A DNA stretch of 64,000 nt from Mucor racemosus (Eukaryota > Mucoromycota > Mucoromycetes > Mucorales > Mucoraceae): NCBI GenBank assembly GCA_027405735.1, contig JAPEHQ010000011.1, positions 434,001-498,000 on the forward strand. The letters are read 5' to 3'. Positions 11,561 through 23,489 of the stretch are shown piece after piece. Numbering within the stretch: the first letter of the stretch is position 1; each line of letters begins with the position of its first letter. The notes under the pieces are model-generated. The model did no database searches and was not told where the DNA came from. It worked only from the letters and a program-made list of their open reading frames with translations. A program made the position numbers and the translations under genes.

Positions 11561-13616
11561 TTAGATATATACCATAGTATAAGAGACTTAGCCATTCAAT
11601 CTTGCTATGCCCAGTTACGGCGTTGCTCTATGGGCTCGCTTTTGCAATTTCTTAATGAATGTATGATAAAACAGACGGTTTTTCTGGTAGAAAAATGTAT
11701 GTTTCTGACAGTTATATGTAGATAACGATTATTTCCAATACAAATAAAATAAAGACTACAAGCGATTATATCGCGGAGAACGTAGGGTCTTTATTATCAA
11801 GTTAAAAAAGGAAGCCAGGAGCCAGGTGCCATCAGGTCCTGGATTCTAAAAGTATTTATACCATTTCAATTCCATTTGGATGTCAGGTTCAATATGGGAT
11901 TGAAACGAGATTTAACATAAATAATAGGCAAAAACCTACAGTTTCTATGATAACAGATATTGCCTATTTTATTTTGTTTATGGTTGATGCGCTGTAATGC
12001 TGCTTTTACATTGGCTGAAATGTGCAATTTAGCAGGGTTTTGAATGCGCTAAATAATGTAAAGCATTGAAAATCCTTTTCTACGTGTGTTGTTTCTCTTT
12101 TTTTGTTTTCATATTCCAAGGATATTATTTACCGTTTGATAAGGCATATCAGACTATCCAGTTGGTATTCTTTTCTTTTATCTGAATACGCATGTTAACA
12201 TTGTTTATATATATACTTAAGATAACCAGCTAAAATACAATTATAACTAGATTTATTTATTTAAGTATATGTATAAGAAGAAAAGGATGAAGACGTCAAA
12301 CTACGAGTATTAAAGATCAGGTATTTATATGTTTTAGGAGCGCGGATATAGGATATAACATTTGATAGTTAAATCTTGATTTCATAAGTTGGAAGACTAG
12401 TTCTATGAGACTTTGATGGGAATAAATTGACCAGAACCAGTCCCAACAAGGAGGAGGCAAAGTTAAGTAGATAGAATATTCTTTATAACAAAAAAAGCCA
12501 ATGTGAATCGCAGGTAAAGATTTACATTGGCTCAACGTAAATAATATATAATATAATCACTCCGCCTTATTTCATAATTGAAATAAAGTCTGTATGCATC
12601 ATTCCTTACAGTTCCTAACTCTAATGATCATATCCAGATAACCTATTAAGGACTTACGATGAACCATGCCTTCTGTGCTCATTATTAGTATTATTACATA
12701 ATCCAGCTCAATATTTAGTCAGTATCCTAAACAGTGTTTATTAGTGATATTTATGGTTCATGCTGATGGTTTGGTATGACATTTAGCATTTAGTATTAGC
12801 TACTAAATGCCATCTCATGTTGAATTTCAATGATCGACGTCGGATTTTAATAAGTGTTCCGAATGTATAATTGTTGGATTTTTGACAAGCAAAAGAAATT
12901 AGACCCACAGGGTTTTTATTGGTTAATTAGAGACCCCTGAGTGCGGTGTTTTTTTATTATAAATTGAATTTAATCCACATTTTTGTCAATGGTCGCTCTT
13001 CCAAACAAATGCCGAACAATCTCCGGATGCGGCCATCTAATAACATTTACAAGCTGTAAATCTTTAGAAAAAATTACCGAACAGTCCGGACGCGGCTGTT
13101 TAAATATCTCAAGCAGCTGTGAGATGCAGATATCAAAATTCTATACAAAAACTAAGGTTCGTCTGTATAATTAATTATTCGAAGGTCTATGTTATGCAAA
13201 GTCTAAAATACAACATACAGCATTTTTTGCTACACACTTGTTTTAAAAACAATTAAGATATAGTCTTCCTTATGAATACTAATCCAAGTAAGCTGCACTC
13301 TAACGTGCCACCAGCTTTAAACCTGCAAAAAATTTATCTTTTTTTAAGAGCTATCAACTCACCCAAAACTAACGATATAATAAAAAAATTCATAACAATC
13401 ATTATTTAAACCTTTGTAAACAATTGTTATGGCTCGAATACTTAATTTTACTATATAATTATTTTACGGATAGCTGTTGAAAATAGCCGGTACTGCAATT
13501 TTTTTTGGGTGGGGAATAAGGCTTGGCTACAAAGAATTAAAATTATACTCGTTTATTTAAGTCATTCAGGGATGGCCACAGTTTCACATCATCTATACAC
13601 TCAATTTTTTATTACT
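11561..13616. other. intergenic, AT-rich, with a GC-richer motif pair near 13.0 kb
   Basis: No gene recognised. At 13010-13035 and 13074-13097 a motif of the type CCGAACA(A)TCTCCGGATGCGG recurs in degenerate form (second copy CCGAACAGTCCGGACGCGG), each followed about 20 bp later by an AGCTGT word. The pair precedes the broken transposase and could be part of the transposon's subterminal sequence. Confidence 0.4.
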
Positions 13617-15095
13617 ATGCCTCCACTTACAGCTAGAAAGAAAGCTTATCAAAATAGAGTAAAAAGCGATACAAGCCGATTTATACGTGTTGATAATGAA
13701 GATTGGGAAATGATTGATTCCGACATCGCCAAATTAAACAGTGCATCCCAGATGTGCAATTCAGTTCTTGAAATCCGTAGATCAGTGAATGAAATTTTAG
13801 TCGACACAACTAGAAAAAGCAACAGGCCATTTTGGTATGCGAAAAATTCAAGAACGACACTCCGGAGACGTGAAAAGGAGAATGAAGCCGTCGATGAGAG
13901 ACAAAAACTGAAAAGATTTGGATTTGTTCCGCTGGTCCCAGCCATTCCTGTAGAAGAGCGACAAGCATTAAGTCTTAAGGACAGAGAGATTATGCAAATA
14001 AAAGAAACGTTTCCAAAACTTCAAGAATTTGTGAAGCCGGTGATGAACTCGAAGCATGAAGGAAGCAAAGCTGAGACTTATAATTTTGTGAGATACTCTT
14101 CAATCAATTATTACTTCATCAAAAGACTTGAAGGTCATAAAACACTTTCAGCTTCGTGTAAAGCAGCTACAATCTACTGGCCTAAAAACAACATAACCTA
14201 TCGTGCTATGACAATTGTTAAATGGGCCAAGGAGTTCATTCGTGAGGGTGTGTTGTTAAACCATAACCAAGGCTGCCATTTGAAAAGAAAATGTTTTCTG
14301 AATGATTCTGATGTAAAACAAATGGTTCCTGAAGAAATCCGCAGAACAAAGCCTGGAGAGCCGTCTTTGGTCGTTACGAAGAAGTATATTATTATTGACC
14401 AAGTGGTTGTCTCTTCAATCTTAGGTGTTACTGATAGATGTGCAAGTCAGACCACTACCAGCAAGTATCTCCATGAATGGGATTACGCCTATAGAAAAAA
14501 CCAAAAGACTATCTATTTTGATGGTCATGAACGGGAAGATGTAATCGCATATAGAGATTCTTGGTCACAAAGGATGCTTCAGTACATGGAAAAGATGGAT
14601 TTTTACACAGGAGAAAACGAAGAAGATGTGTTGGAACCTATTGGCTTAGAAGATTATAAAAAAAAGTATGTGTTCGTTACCCATGATGAAAGCACCTTCT
14701 CCGCTAATGACGGTAAAAATGGCTTGTAGTTGGCTGATGGTAAGAACTATATTCGTAAGAAGGATCCAGGTTCCTCCATTATGGTAAGCGAATTCCAATG
14801 TCCTTGTCATAGAACTATGAAAATCAGAAGTTGGCCATTTAGGACGTTGTTTCAAGCAGGTGATTCCAGAGAAGGCTGGTGGACTTCAAAACATATGGTT
14901 GAATAGCTGAAAGCAAATGCAATTGGGCTTTTTGATGCACTCCATCCCAACTGTCAAGCTATTTTTCTTTTCGATAACAACTCCAACCATGTCGCTTTTG
15001 CTGATGATGCTTTGGTGGTTACTCGCATGACCTTAAACAAGAAGCCGTGGTCCTTAAATGAGAAGTTCCAGTTCCATGATACTTGGTATCCATAA
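13617..15095 (+). pseudogene. DDE-superfamily transposase pseudogene
   Basis: Decayed transposase of a family common in fungal genomes. The likely original start is the ATG at 13617 (MPPLTARKKAYQNRVKSD); the frame is also open upstream to 13509. The family signature VTHDESTFSANDGK holds a catalytic aspartate. A second one lies in IFLFDNNSNHVAFADDALV, after SIMVSEFQC. The frame is broken by TAG at 14727-14729, where tryptophan is expected (GL-stop-LADG), and by TAG at 14904-14906, where glutamine is expected (HMVE-stop-LK). It ends at TAA 15093-15095 after FHDTWYP, before the usual C-terminal region. Two premature stops and a lost 3' end mean no active enzyme. Confidence 0.8.
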
Positions 15096-15210
15096 GCATA
15101 TCATTATCCCTATTTGTGAATAATAATAAAATCTGACCATGAGCATAATAAGCTGATTCTATGCGCACAAATTGGTTTGTACATGAGCATGGTGCCGTTC
15201 TCAAAAATAT

Positions 15211-15320
15211 CTTAATTCTCTTAATTATGCCACATTAAGGAAAATAAGACAAAATTTAAAAAAAATAAGCAGTGAAAATTCTCTTATTTTCCTTAATGTG
15301 ACACAATTAAGAAAATTAAG
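15211..15320. repeat. long inverted repeat / hairpin, MITE-like
   Basis: A left arm of 39 bp (15211-15249) and a right arm of 39 bp (15282-15320) are near-perfect reverse complements, with few mismatches. The innermost 17 bp or so (CACATTAAGGAAAATAAGA and its complement) are exact. They flank a 32-bp A-rich spacer. The structure lies about 115 bp after the transposase pseudogene and could be a small foldback element or transposon end. Confidence 0.8.
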
Positions 15321-15521
15321 AGATTTTTTCTTCATAGTATTTGTTTCAAGTATAGTTACAATCAAAGCTATGGTTATTAGCAAGACATTAGATTATTCTT
15401 TTTTTTTTCTTTCTATATCATTTGAAATTTTATCACTCTTCTGGAAGATTTCGTGGGTTTGTAACTAGTTCTACTTTTTTATTGATTAGATATAAATATC
15501 ATTTCCTTCTTTGATTTGATC

Positions 15522-15759
15522 GTAACTAAACATACAAGGTTTTTTTTGGATTTTTTCCATTTGAACATTTTTTGAATTGAAGCTCAGTTGCATATATATA
15601 TCTGATTATACAATTTTATATGGTGATATTAAAAATCGGAGCGTGCCCCCATTTCAATAGATAATCAGGAAATGAGAAATATAGGGCTATGCTTGAGATG
15701 CTACAGAATATTGACAAAAGACTTATTTCTATTCATCTTGATTTTTCAGCGAGTATAAA
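15522..15759 (+). repeat. dispersed repeat R2, copy 1
   Basis: About 240 bp nearly matching 17131-17380 in the same orientation. Shared words include ACATACAAGG, GGAGCGTGCCCCCATTTC and AATAGATAATCAGGAAAT. Non-coding. The second copy sits directly against the end of R1 copy 2, so R1 and R2 may be parts of one longer element. Confidence 0.75.
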
Positions 15760-16354
15760 GGCTTCAAAAGTGAAATACTTGTTTTTCCTCCGCTTAAAAT
15801 CTCAATCTAAGATGTCAAATATCTCGAGATTTTATAAGCTTGCAAATAATAGCTTCAAAGCTAAATCTTCTTGTTTTTCAATTTTTTATTACATATTAAA
15901 GTTTCAGGGATGGTTTTGTTTTGGACCCCCAAACCTCACAATTGTAAATCCTGTTTTGTTTTGTTTCTCTATTTTGTAGTTTTAACAATTTGGAGAATTT
16001 TCACGTTTTTTTACAAAAGTATCGCTAGGGACCAGGCAACCAAGTTTTCTGGGTTAAAATTGGCTGCTAAAAACAAATCTGCAATTTATTTTACTGTATC
16101 TATCAATTTCGTCGAGATTGTTGTGGTATAAATGTTGCTGGAGTTTAGTATATACGCCTATGGCAACCCTTAAATTTCATTATAAAGTCTTGAACACATA
16201 ATAAAAGTTGTTGAACAATTTATTCCGTACATTTTAATATATGATTCTAAATGCCAAGTCTAGTTTCAACAATTTTGGAGGGCAAAATAAGCTGAAAAAT
16301 GTGAATATTTGTACTGGTGTTCAATTTTAGCAGAATGTTTTTTTTCAAAAACAG

Positions 16355-17133
16355 TACCCATCCATTCAACATTGTCCCGGCTACAAATTTTATTAAATAA
16401 AGCAAGGATGATTACTATAGTGATTGTTTCATAAATTTGAATGATGCAGAAATGGCCAGCTTAAAATTGAGAAACCGCATTTGAAATGAAAATAGGTCGA
16501 GAAAATACTAACGTATTGCAATGATGGGTATTAAGTAAAGTCTAGGTTATTTTTCATTCTCTACCAGTATATCTTGGCTTTGGATTGTTGTAAAGACTTT
16601 TTTATTTTTTTATAACTTTTTTGAGAGCACTTTTTCTGTTATAGAGATCCATGAAGGGAAGACAGGTATGCAAAGCTAAAACCATAGGATAGTACTCATT
16701 AGCATTTATCTAACCAATTTTACCTCGTCAAAAAATGTTGATTTTTGGTCGAGAAAATTGAGATTGAATGATTGATTTTTGGTGATACAAAAACGGATCC
16801 ATTTCGGACGAGGATATACAAGGATGAATTTTCGCCGACCAAAAAAAATGATCAAAACAAATTAATATCCCCATAAAAAATAGTTCTACAGCTACGTATA
16901 AGTACTCATTCTGTAGATAATTTTGTTGCGCATAATGTGAAAATAAAATATTTTAGGGTTGCATTTAAATGAAGGGTACTTTTTGATCAAAAACCATTAA
17001 CATTTGACATTAAATTTACTAGAGATTTTATGAGAAAAACATTTTCAAAACCTATACAGATTGATTCAGAATTAAAAACTGAACCCAAGATATTTAATAC
17101 GCTAGCTCAACTTACTATGCATTTTTGTGAGTA
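16355..17133 (+). repeat. dispersed repeat R1, copy 2
   Basis: Second copy of the 8680-9450 repeat, same strand, about 780 bp. It runs directly into R2 copy 2 at 17131. Substitutions and small indels relative to copy 1 indicate age. No intact ORF. Confidence 0.75.
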
Positions 17134-17380
17134 ACTAAGCATACAAGGTTTTTTTTTGGATTTTTGGATTTTTTTTCCATTTGAACACTTTTTTGGATTC
17201 AGGCTCAGTTACATATGCATATCTGATTATACAATTTTATATGGTGATATTCAAAATCGGAGCGTGCCCCCATTTCAATAGATAATCAGGAAATACAAAA
17301 TTTAGAGCTATACTTGATATGCTACAAAATATTGAAAAAAGACTTATTTCTATTCATTTTGATTTCTCAGCGATTATAAA
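17131..17380 (+). repeat. dispersed repeat R2, copy 2
   Basis: Second copy of the 15522-15759 repeat. It begins GTAACTAAGCATACAAGG and ends with CTCAGCGATTATAAA. It carries an extra T-rich insertion after the first 25 bp. Confidence 0.75.
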
Positions 17381-20300
17381 TTCATAAAATGTAACCCGCC
17401 TAAAAACGCAGACTTGCACACCAAAATTTTCATTTTTTACGGAACACATATCTATCAAATCAAAATAATTCGAAAAGAGTTAAAATATTAAAAAGCTACT
17501 AAAAAAATAATACAAAAAATTATTAGAATTATATAGAAATATAGAATTTATTCTTTCTGAAGCAAATCAGCTATAAAATAAATTATTGGTATAAATTTTG
17601 GAAATTAAATGTTTGTTTCTATTGTTGTAATAATCTTTAAACCTGGTCAGATATTGAAATTAGTATAAACAGGTGTTCTTGTTTGTAAATTAGTTATTTA
17701 TAAAAAAAAAAGTAAACAGCAAGTAAACTAACAGAAAAACAGATGATTTTATATGCGAAAATAGAATGATTTTCTTGTATTTAATAATATTTTAATTCAT
17801 TACAAGAATTTTTGAACCACGAATGTCAAATGGTGGTGTTTTAGAATATGAAAATGAATAGTATTCAGTTTATGAACTATCTACTAGAGTGTATATATAT
17901 ATATATAATTTTCGCATTTTGTAATAAACATATATATTGTGTAATTTATACATATAATTGAATTTATTTATAAAAAATTGGCTATACACAAAGCAGATAA
18001 ATCAAATTCAATTTGAATAACAATAGGAATGCACCTGTAGAATTATTCATCATTGTCGATTCGTTTGTCTAAGTAAAAAACACAAGAAGCTCAATGAAAC
18101 ACATCAACGAAATACGTCAATTAGAACCTGGGAATAGTCATCAGTACTATGTGAACATTGTGTTTGATAAACGCGCGTTAGTTTTTTTTTATTTATGTAA
18201 TGTACACCAATATATAGTTTCTCATCACCATTAATAGTTACCTAACCGACAACAACACACAAACAATGCGAGAAAGGCAAGGGCTAAAACTTACGCAACA
18301 ATATTAATATATATGTATATATACGGAAACAATTTTTTATTTTTCGCATCCCAAAAAATCAGATAAAAATGTAAAGTAAGGTTAGATTAAACAAATACAT
18401 AAAATTATAAGTACTGTAAATGCAAGCTACAAATCATATTTTGGAATCAAATATACATATGTATACACTGGTACATTGCCTCCTTGTATGTGTTTAATCA
18501 AATTGATATATTTTTATCAACGCCAACATATTAATCTTTAATAATAAATTTAAATAAAGGCACACAATACTTCCAAATGTAGATCCCTATAATTAATTAT
18601 GCGCCAGTGATCTCTGTGTAACTGGATGTTAATGGAATCATCATTGTTTTTATAATCATATGATGATACAGTATAAGCCTCCCATTTACTTTTTTATGTA
18701 ATTATATGATAAAGCAATTTTAATTTGTTAATGTGGAAGCATTCAAAACACACAAGCAGGAGCTTTACATTATCAAATAGTCATATTTTATTACTTTATT
18801 TCAAAAGAACCTCCGCGACTTGTAAATCATGATTTCATAATACGCCTATATAGATGTACTTTTTACATAAGACTCATAAGTATGATATACAATAGCATGC
18901 GGATATTAATAAACAATAAATCTCTTCGCTGTGGATATACGGTATGCACTCTTACAGAGAAGGATGGCGTTCCCATCGATGTTTGATTTTCGAAAGATAC
19001 GCCCGATACATTGATGTTATTTTGAAGATTGTGATATCACCTCAATATTGTCAAAAAAAAAAAATTAGTAAATATATCTCATAAATGGGTCTATTGGTTA
19101 GTGTCATAACATATCATATACAAGGTTCAAGAATATTTCAGCATACCCATGTCTTTCATATACAACATATGTCCCATTGCTTGTTTTTCACCTCTTTAAA
19201 TTGATAAACTCTACTAAATGAGCCTATGCGAGCTTTAATTCAAAGGCGGTTTCTATGAATAAATCATGCAATATATATGTTTCCACTTTGGCTACACAGA
19301 CATGCATAATATTTATAAATTAAAAACCATTCAAATACAAATCAGTCGCTACACATACAGGCAACCATTTAATCGGATGGTTCTGATTTATGTTTTTTTT
19401 TTGTAAGCAAAAGGTAAAGTCTTTGTATTATCTTCAGTAATCAGAAATGTATCAATTAGACTTCATTAATATGCTTTATATTCAAACTGATTATCTTACA
19501 GCCCACTTTTATTGCACTATATATTTGCATTTTCATGCAACAACATTGAAATACGATCAGCGCTCAAAACACCGCTATTATCAACTCAAAATATGCGATT
19601 GTAGGGTGATTTTTTTTTTTTTTTTTTTGTATATAAATTTGTCTTTTATTAAAATAATTGTAGGGTGAATGTTTGCAGTTTTAACATGGCAAATCGATCG
19701 TGTGTATCATAAAATGTAAACATACAATCGAATAAAAGTTTTTATTATAGAATTCTGAGCTTTATATTATGAAATATGGTTTATTTAACAATTGGAATTC
19801 CAGTCAAAACCAAAAAAAAAAAAAAAAAAAGGCAATGTTCCAAGTAAGTAACATTCCGTATATCCTTGATGAGAGCATACCTAACGTAAATAACAAGTGA
19901 AACATGTGCTGAAACGAGCGCTAGTTTGAATTCTTTGTTCCTGAAAACAAAAATATATTTAACAGCAAATATGTAGAAATCAGCTGCAGAAAAATCGATC
20001 AAAGGATTTTCTCGGGTTTATACCACCTTCCTAAATCAAAGTTTTTACCGGATACAATAACTTTTATTTTTCACAGCTTAGATCTATACATGTATTGATT
20101 TAGACCTATAATGATAAAATCATACATTGTATGATCTATATCTTGTATATATGAGCAAGTATTGACGTAATAAGAGACAAAAGTTGAATAACCTTACAAG
20201 ACCCTAACCAATTTCTTTTTTTACTTTTAAACATGCTAACCATATGTCGGACAGATGATGGAGAGTGTGTACTTGTAAGTTGAAACTTTAAAAAAAAATT

Positions 20301-20687
20301 TAACCAATATGAATGTCATGTAACAATTCCAATTGAGAACAAGTAAGAGTGATAAACAAAATGTCATGAGGCTGTTATGCAGCCAAGAATATCTAAATGT
20401 GTCCCTTATTGTGGCACAAGAAATGATCAGAGGCAACATCAAGCATCAAGCAGCAGAAGCAGTACCGACAGCAGCATAATAATAAATAATCAACCTGAAT
20501 CGATTTGTTGATACCTATGTTTAAAAACTCGTTTTATGGTAGAGATTATATACAATATCTACCAGTTGACAAGTAAAATAGGTAGCTTAAATCCATGCGC
20601 ATACAATTGATCTAACGGATTGGATCGTTTTTGCTCCAATTGGAAGTTTTTATCATTTGAATATTTCAAAGCCCAACGGCTTTTCTT

Positions 20688-20689
<2 letters not shown>
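17381..20689. other. gene desert, AT-rich
   Basis: About 3.3 kb with no coding exon, tRNA or clear repeat that I can support. It holds short (TA)n runs near 17892 and 18305 and several T homopolymers. Open frames here are short and lack motifs. Confidence 0.45.

Positions 20690-20721
<32 letters not shown>
20690..20721. repeat. 32-nt poly-T homopolymer
   Basis: Uninterrupted T run, preceded by TTTTCTTTC. The length may be unreliable in sequencing. Confidence 0.9.
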
Positions 20722-20724
<3 letters not shown>

Positions 20725-22082
20725 GTTTCTGCTGTATGCGTGTTGTGCGCTAAATATAGTAGAAATTTTAATTGATTGAGCCCATGATTTTACCAGTTAG
20801 CACTTTATTTTTTTATTTTTTTAAAATTGATTTGATCAAGAATTGAGAAAAATATATGAAAATGTCAAGATAAGGGAGGGAGCAAATAATGTTCATAAAT
20901 TTTTATTTTGTCACCTCATTTTAATAATCTTATGCAACCAAGAAAAAAATGTACCCAGACAAATGACATTTTTTCAGGCACAGTCATTGCTGTGAAACTC
21001 TTTTGCATCAAATTTAGCTTGTAAATTTTAAATCTCGGTAGTACTAAAAAAAAAAGTTCGCATTTAATGCAATTTTTAGGCTTTTTACAATTCAATTGAC
21101 CGGGAAATATATTTTGATGTAGAGATTTCGACTTGATTTGTTGTTGCCCTGAAAAATGTATTCATTTTTTTGGGTTAAAAAAGTGGTACCTGAACTTTCT
21201 GTCGGAGATAGAATCAGATTCTATCTCAAAAACTCCTCCCCACCACTTGAAAAAAAGATGATATGCATCCCAATTGTTTATAAAATACAATCCATAAACA
21301 ACAAAAAGTCAAGCAAATTTCGAGATAAATCAGTTCATTCTTGTTTAAAATGAATTACCACCATGATAGTTGTAATGCATTTATTTATGTCGTACTCACT
21401 GTCTGATCTCCGTTTTCCGAACTTTTTTTTTTTAATCTTAGTGTGGCTGTCTATTATGTTAGAATCCTCGTACGATATAAAAAAATAATAATAAAATAAA
21501 ATAAAAATTTATTAAAACCTTAACCAGTTACACATGAACAAAGTTTATATATTTTTTTTTTTTTTTGATAAAGAGACTACATGATAAAATTACTAGATGT
21601 TGTTGTCAGATTCAATTCTGTTATATTTTTTTTTTGTAATTGATTAACAATTTGTTATGTGTGTACATGTTATTTATATATGATACACACATACAGTACA
21701 TGACCCTGTGACATTGGACGTGCTTAGTTTGATCTCTTATTTTTTTTGTGTACATGATGAAACAAAACAATATGACGAATGAGTTTTATGGTTGTTAAAA
21801 TAACAAATTAGAACACATTTTCTTTATTAGTAAAAAAGGGGAAGAGAGGGCATTGGGGGAAAAAGATAAATTATGAGTGGAAATAAGGAATAGGTAAATA
21901 AATAATTTTAATATATTTTCATGTTGGGGATTTTTTTGCACAGAGAAAGAGTTTTTTTTTTTTAGTATCAAAAAAAAGGGGGGGACAAGAGGAGGAGGAG
22001 GAGGAGGGGGGGGGGGGAATAGTTATAGTAATAATAAAGGTATACATAATATATATATATATATATAAACATAATGAATAAT
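20722..22082. other. intergenic; purine-rich microsatellite before the SWIRM gene
   Basis: No gene recognised. Near its end, 21971-22019 is an almost pure purine tract with (GAG)n and a G homopolymer, followed by (AT)n. It probably lies in or beyond the 3' untranslated region of the SWIRM gene ending at 22083. Confidence 0.5.
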
Positions 22083-23012
22083 TTAGATAGGACCATCAAA
22101 CCAACTTAATTGACCAAAGGCTGTCCAAAGAGCACTTGTCTTATTGACATCTACTCTACACAACTTTTGTGCAACCGATTTAGTAAAAGGAATTTGTTGA
22201 ATTTTTAATGTTCTTGCAGCCAAGATCAAAGTACGTTTACACCTCAAGTATTGCACAGGTGATAATCTTAATACAGAAGCCATTGTAGCTTCAATTTGAT
22301 GTAAATGATCAAAATAAGGTTGATCATTGATAGGTAAAGGGGCTCCTAATAAAAATAAAAGGGTTTAGAATTTACTAGATATGAATCAAAAAACAATCCA
22401 ATTACCTTTCCAGGTCACCTTTACAGGTACTTGATCCAATGCTTCATTAAAAGGAGCCCAACCTTGAGGATAAAATAACATATCGATAGTATCGATATCA
22501 ATAGCATCAAACGCTAATGCAGCATCTTTTCCAGAGGGTAAAACGGATGAAACGCGTTTTCTTTTAATACCATCCTCTGCCACCATCTTTCTTTTTTTAG
22601 TATGTGGCACGACATTGTCCAACCTAACACAATGGTTATACTTGGAGTTTTCTTGTAGTTTTTGTTGCTGCTGTTGCTGCTTGAGTAAAATATCTCGATA
22701 TACATTTAATGCAAATATGCCATGAGTGTTTCTCTTCTTTTTACGTAAGGAAGGTACCATGCGAGCATAATTTTTAATGAATTGCTTTCTATCTTTTCTT
22801 GCGTTTTCAATTGATTGAATTGGTAAATCTTCTGTAGCATTGTAATGCCATAAATCATTTAATGGAGCATCAGTTGGAGTTAAAGGGGGTGACATTAAGG
22901 AATCATCTTGATTTTTTGCATTTGATTTTAAATGGGTATAACTATCTTGCATGATTCTTAATTGATGAGATGGACGTTGACAATACTGTTGTTGATGTTG
23001 TTGTAAAGACAT
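22083..23012 (-). CDS. SWIRM-domain protein (2 exons)
   Basis: Predicted chromatin-associated protein of 289 aa. Exon 1 is 23012-22406 and exon 2 is 22345-22083. The 60-nt phase-1 intron (AAAG/GTAATT...TATTAG) joins VTWKG to APLPINDQ. The SWIRM fold occupies about residues 205-286: SVLRLSPVQYLRCKRTL, then a helix, then PFTKSVAQKLCRVDVNKTSA and LWTAFGQLSWF. SWIRM domains bind DNA or nucleosomes in histone deacetylase, demethylase and remodelling complexes. Stand-alone fungal examples include the Fun19/Laf type. The N-terminus is Q-rich, with a basic segment (VPSLRKKKRN) around residue 90 and KKRK motifs that could act as nuclear localisation signals. No other catalytic domain is present. Confidence 0.85.
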
Positions 23013-23489
23013 TTTTTTTATAGTAGAAAATATTATTAGGAAAGAAGAAAGAAATAAAAAGTGGGATCACATAAAAAAATCAAGTTTTATACAAACAAGA
23101 ACTAATTTCTCTTTGTGCATCGCACAAAGAAAGGGATGAGACCCGATACGCCAGGCGGTCCCAGAAACTAATTAAGTTGGTTGATTCACATTTTTTTTAT
23201 TTAATAATGAATGCAAATATACTATTATAGTTTCAATTGATAGTTATCACCTCGAGATATGTTTCATCATAATGGATTATATATATATATATATATCTTG
23301 ATCAAAGAAAAAATTAGTTGTCATGGTAATGGGGTTTTTTCATTTATGGATTGGTCAAGTTGCTTGGTAACAAAACGTCATATAATTATTTTATGGTTTC
23401 GTTCTGGGTTACAGCGAAAAAAAGTAACATGACTCAAAAGGGATCACAGGAACCCAAAGTTTTTTTTTATTTATTTATATACGATAAAA
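23013..23489. other. intergenic between SWIRM and CreC-like genes
   Basis: Presumed promoter of the SWIRM gene and 3' end of the upstream CreC-like gene, both on the minus strand. It contains an (AT)n run at about 23278-23297 and a GC-richer palindromic word near 23115-23130 (TTGTGCATCGCACAA). No gene. Confidence 0.45.
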
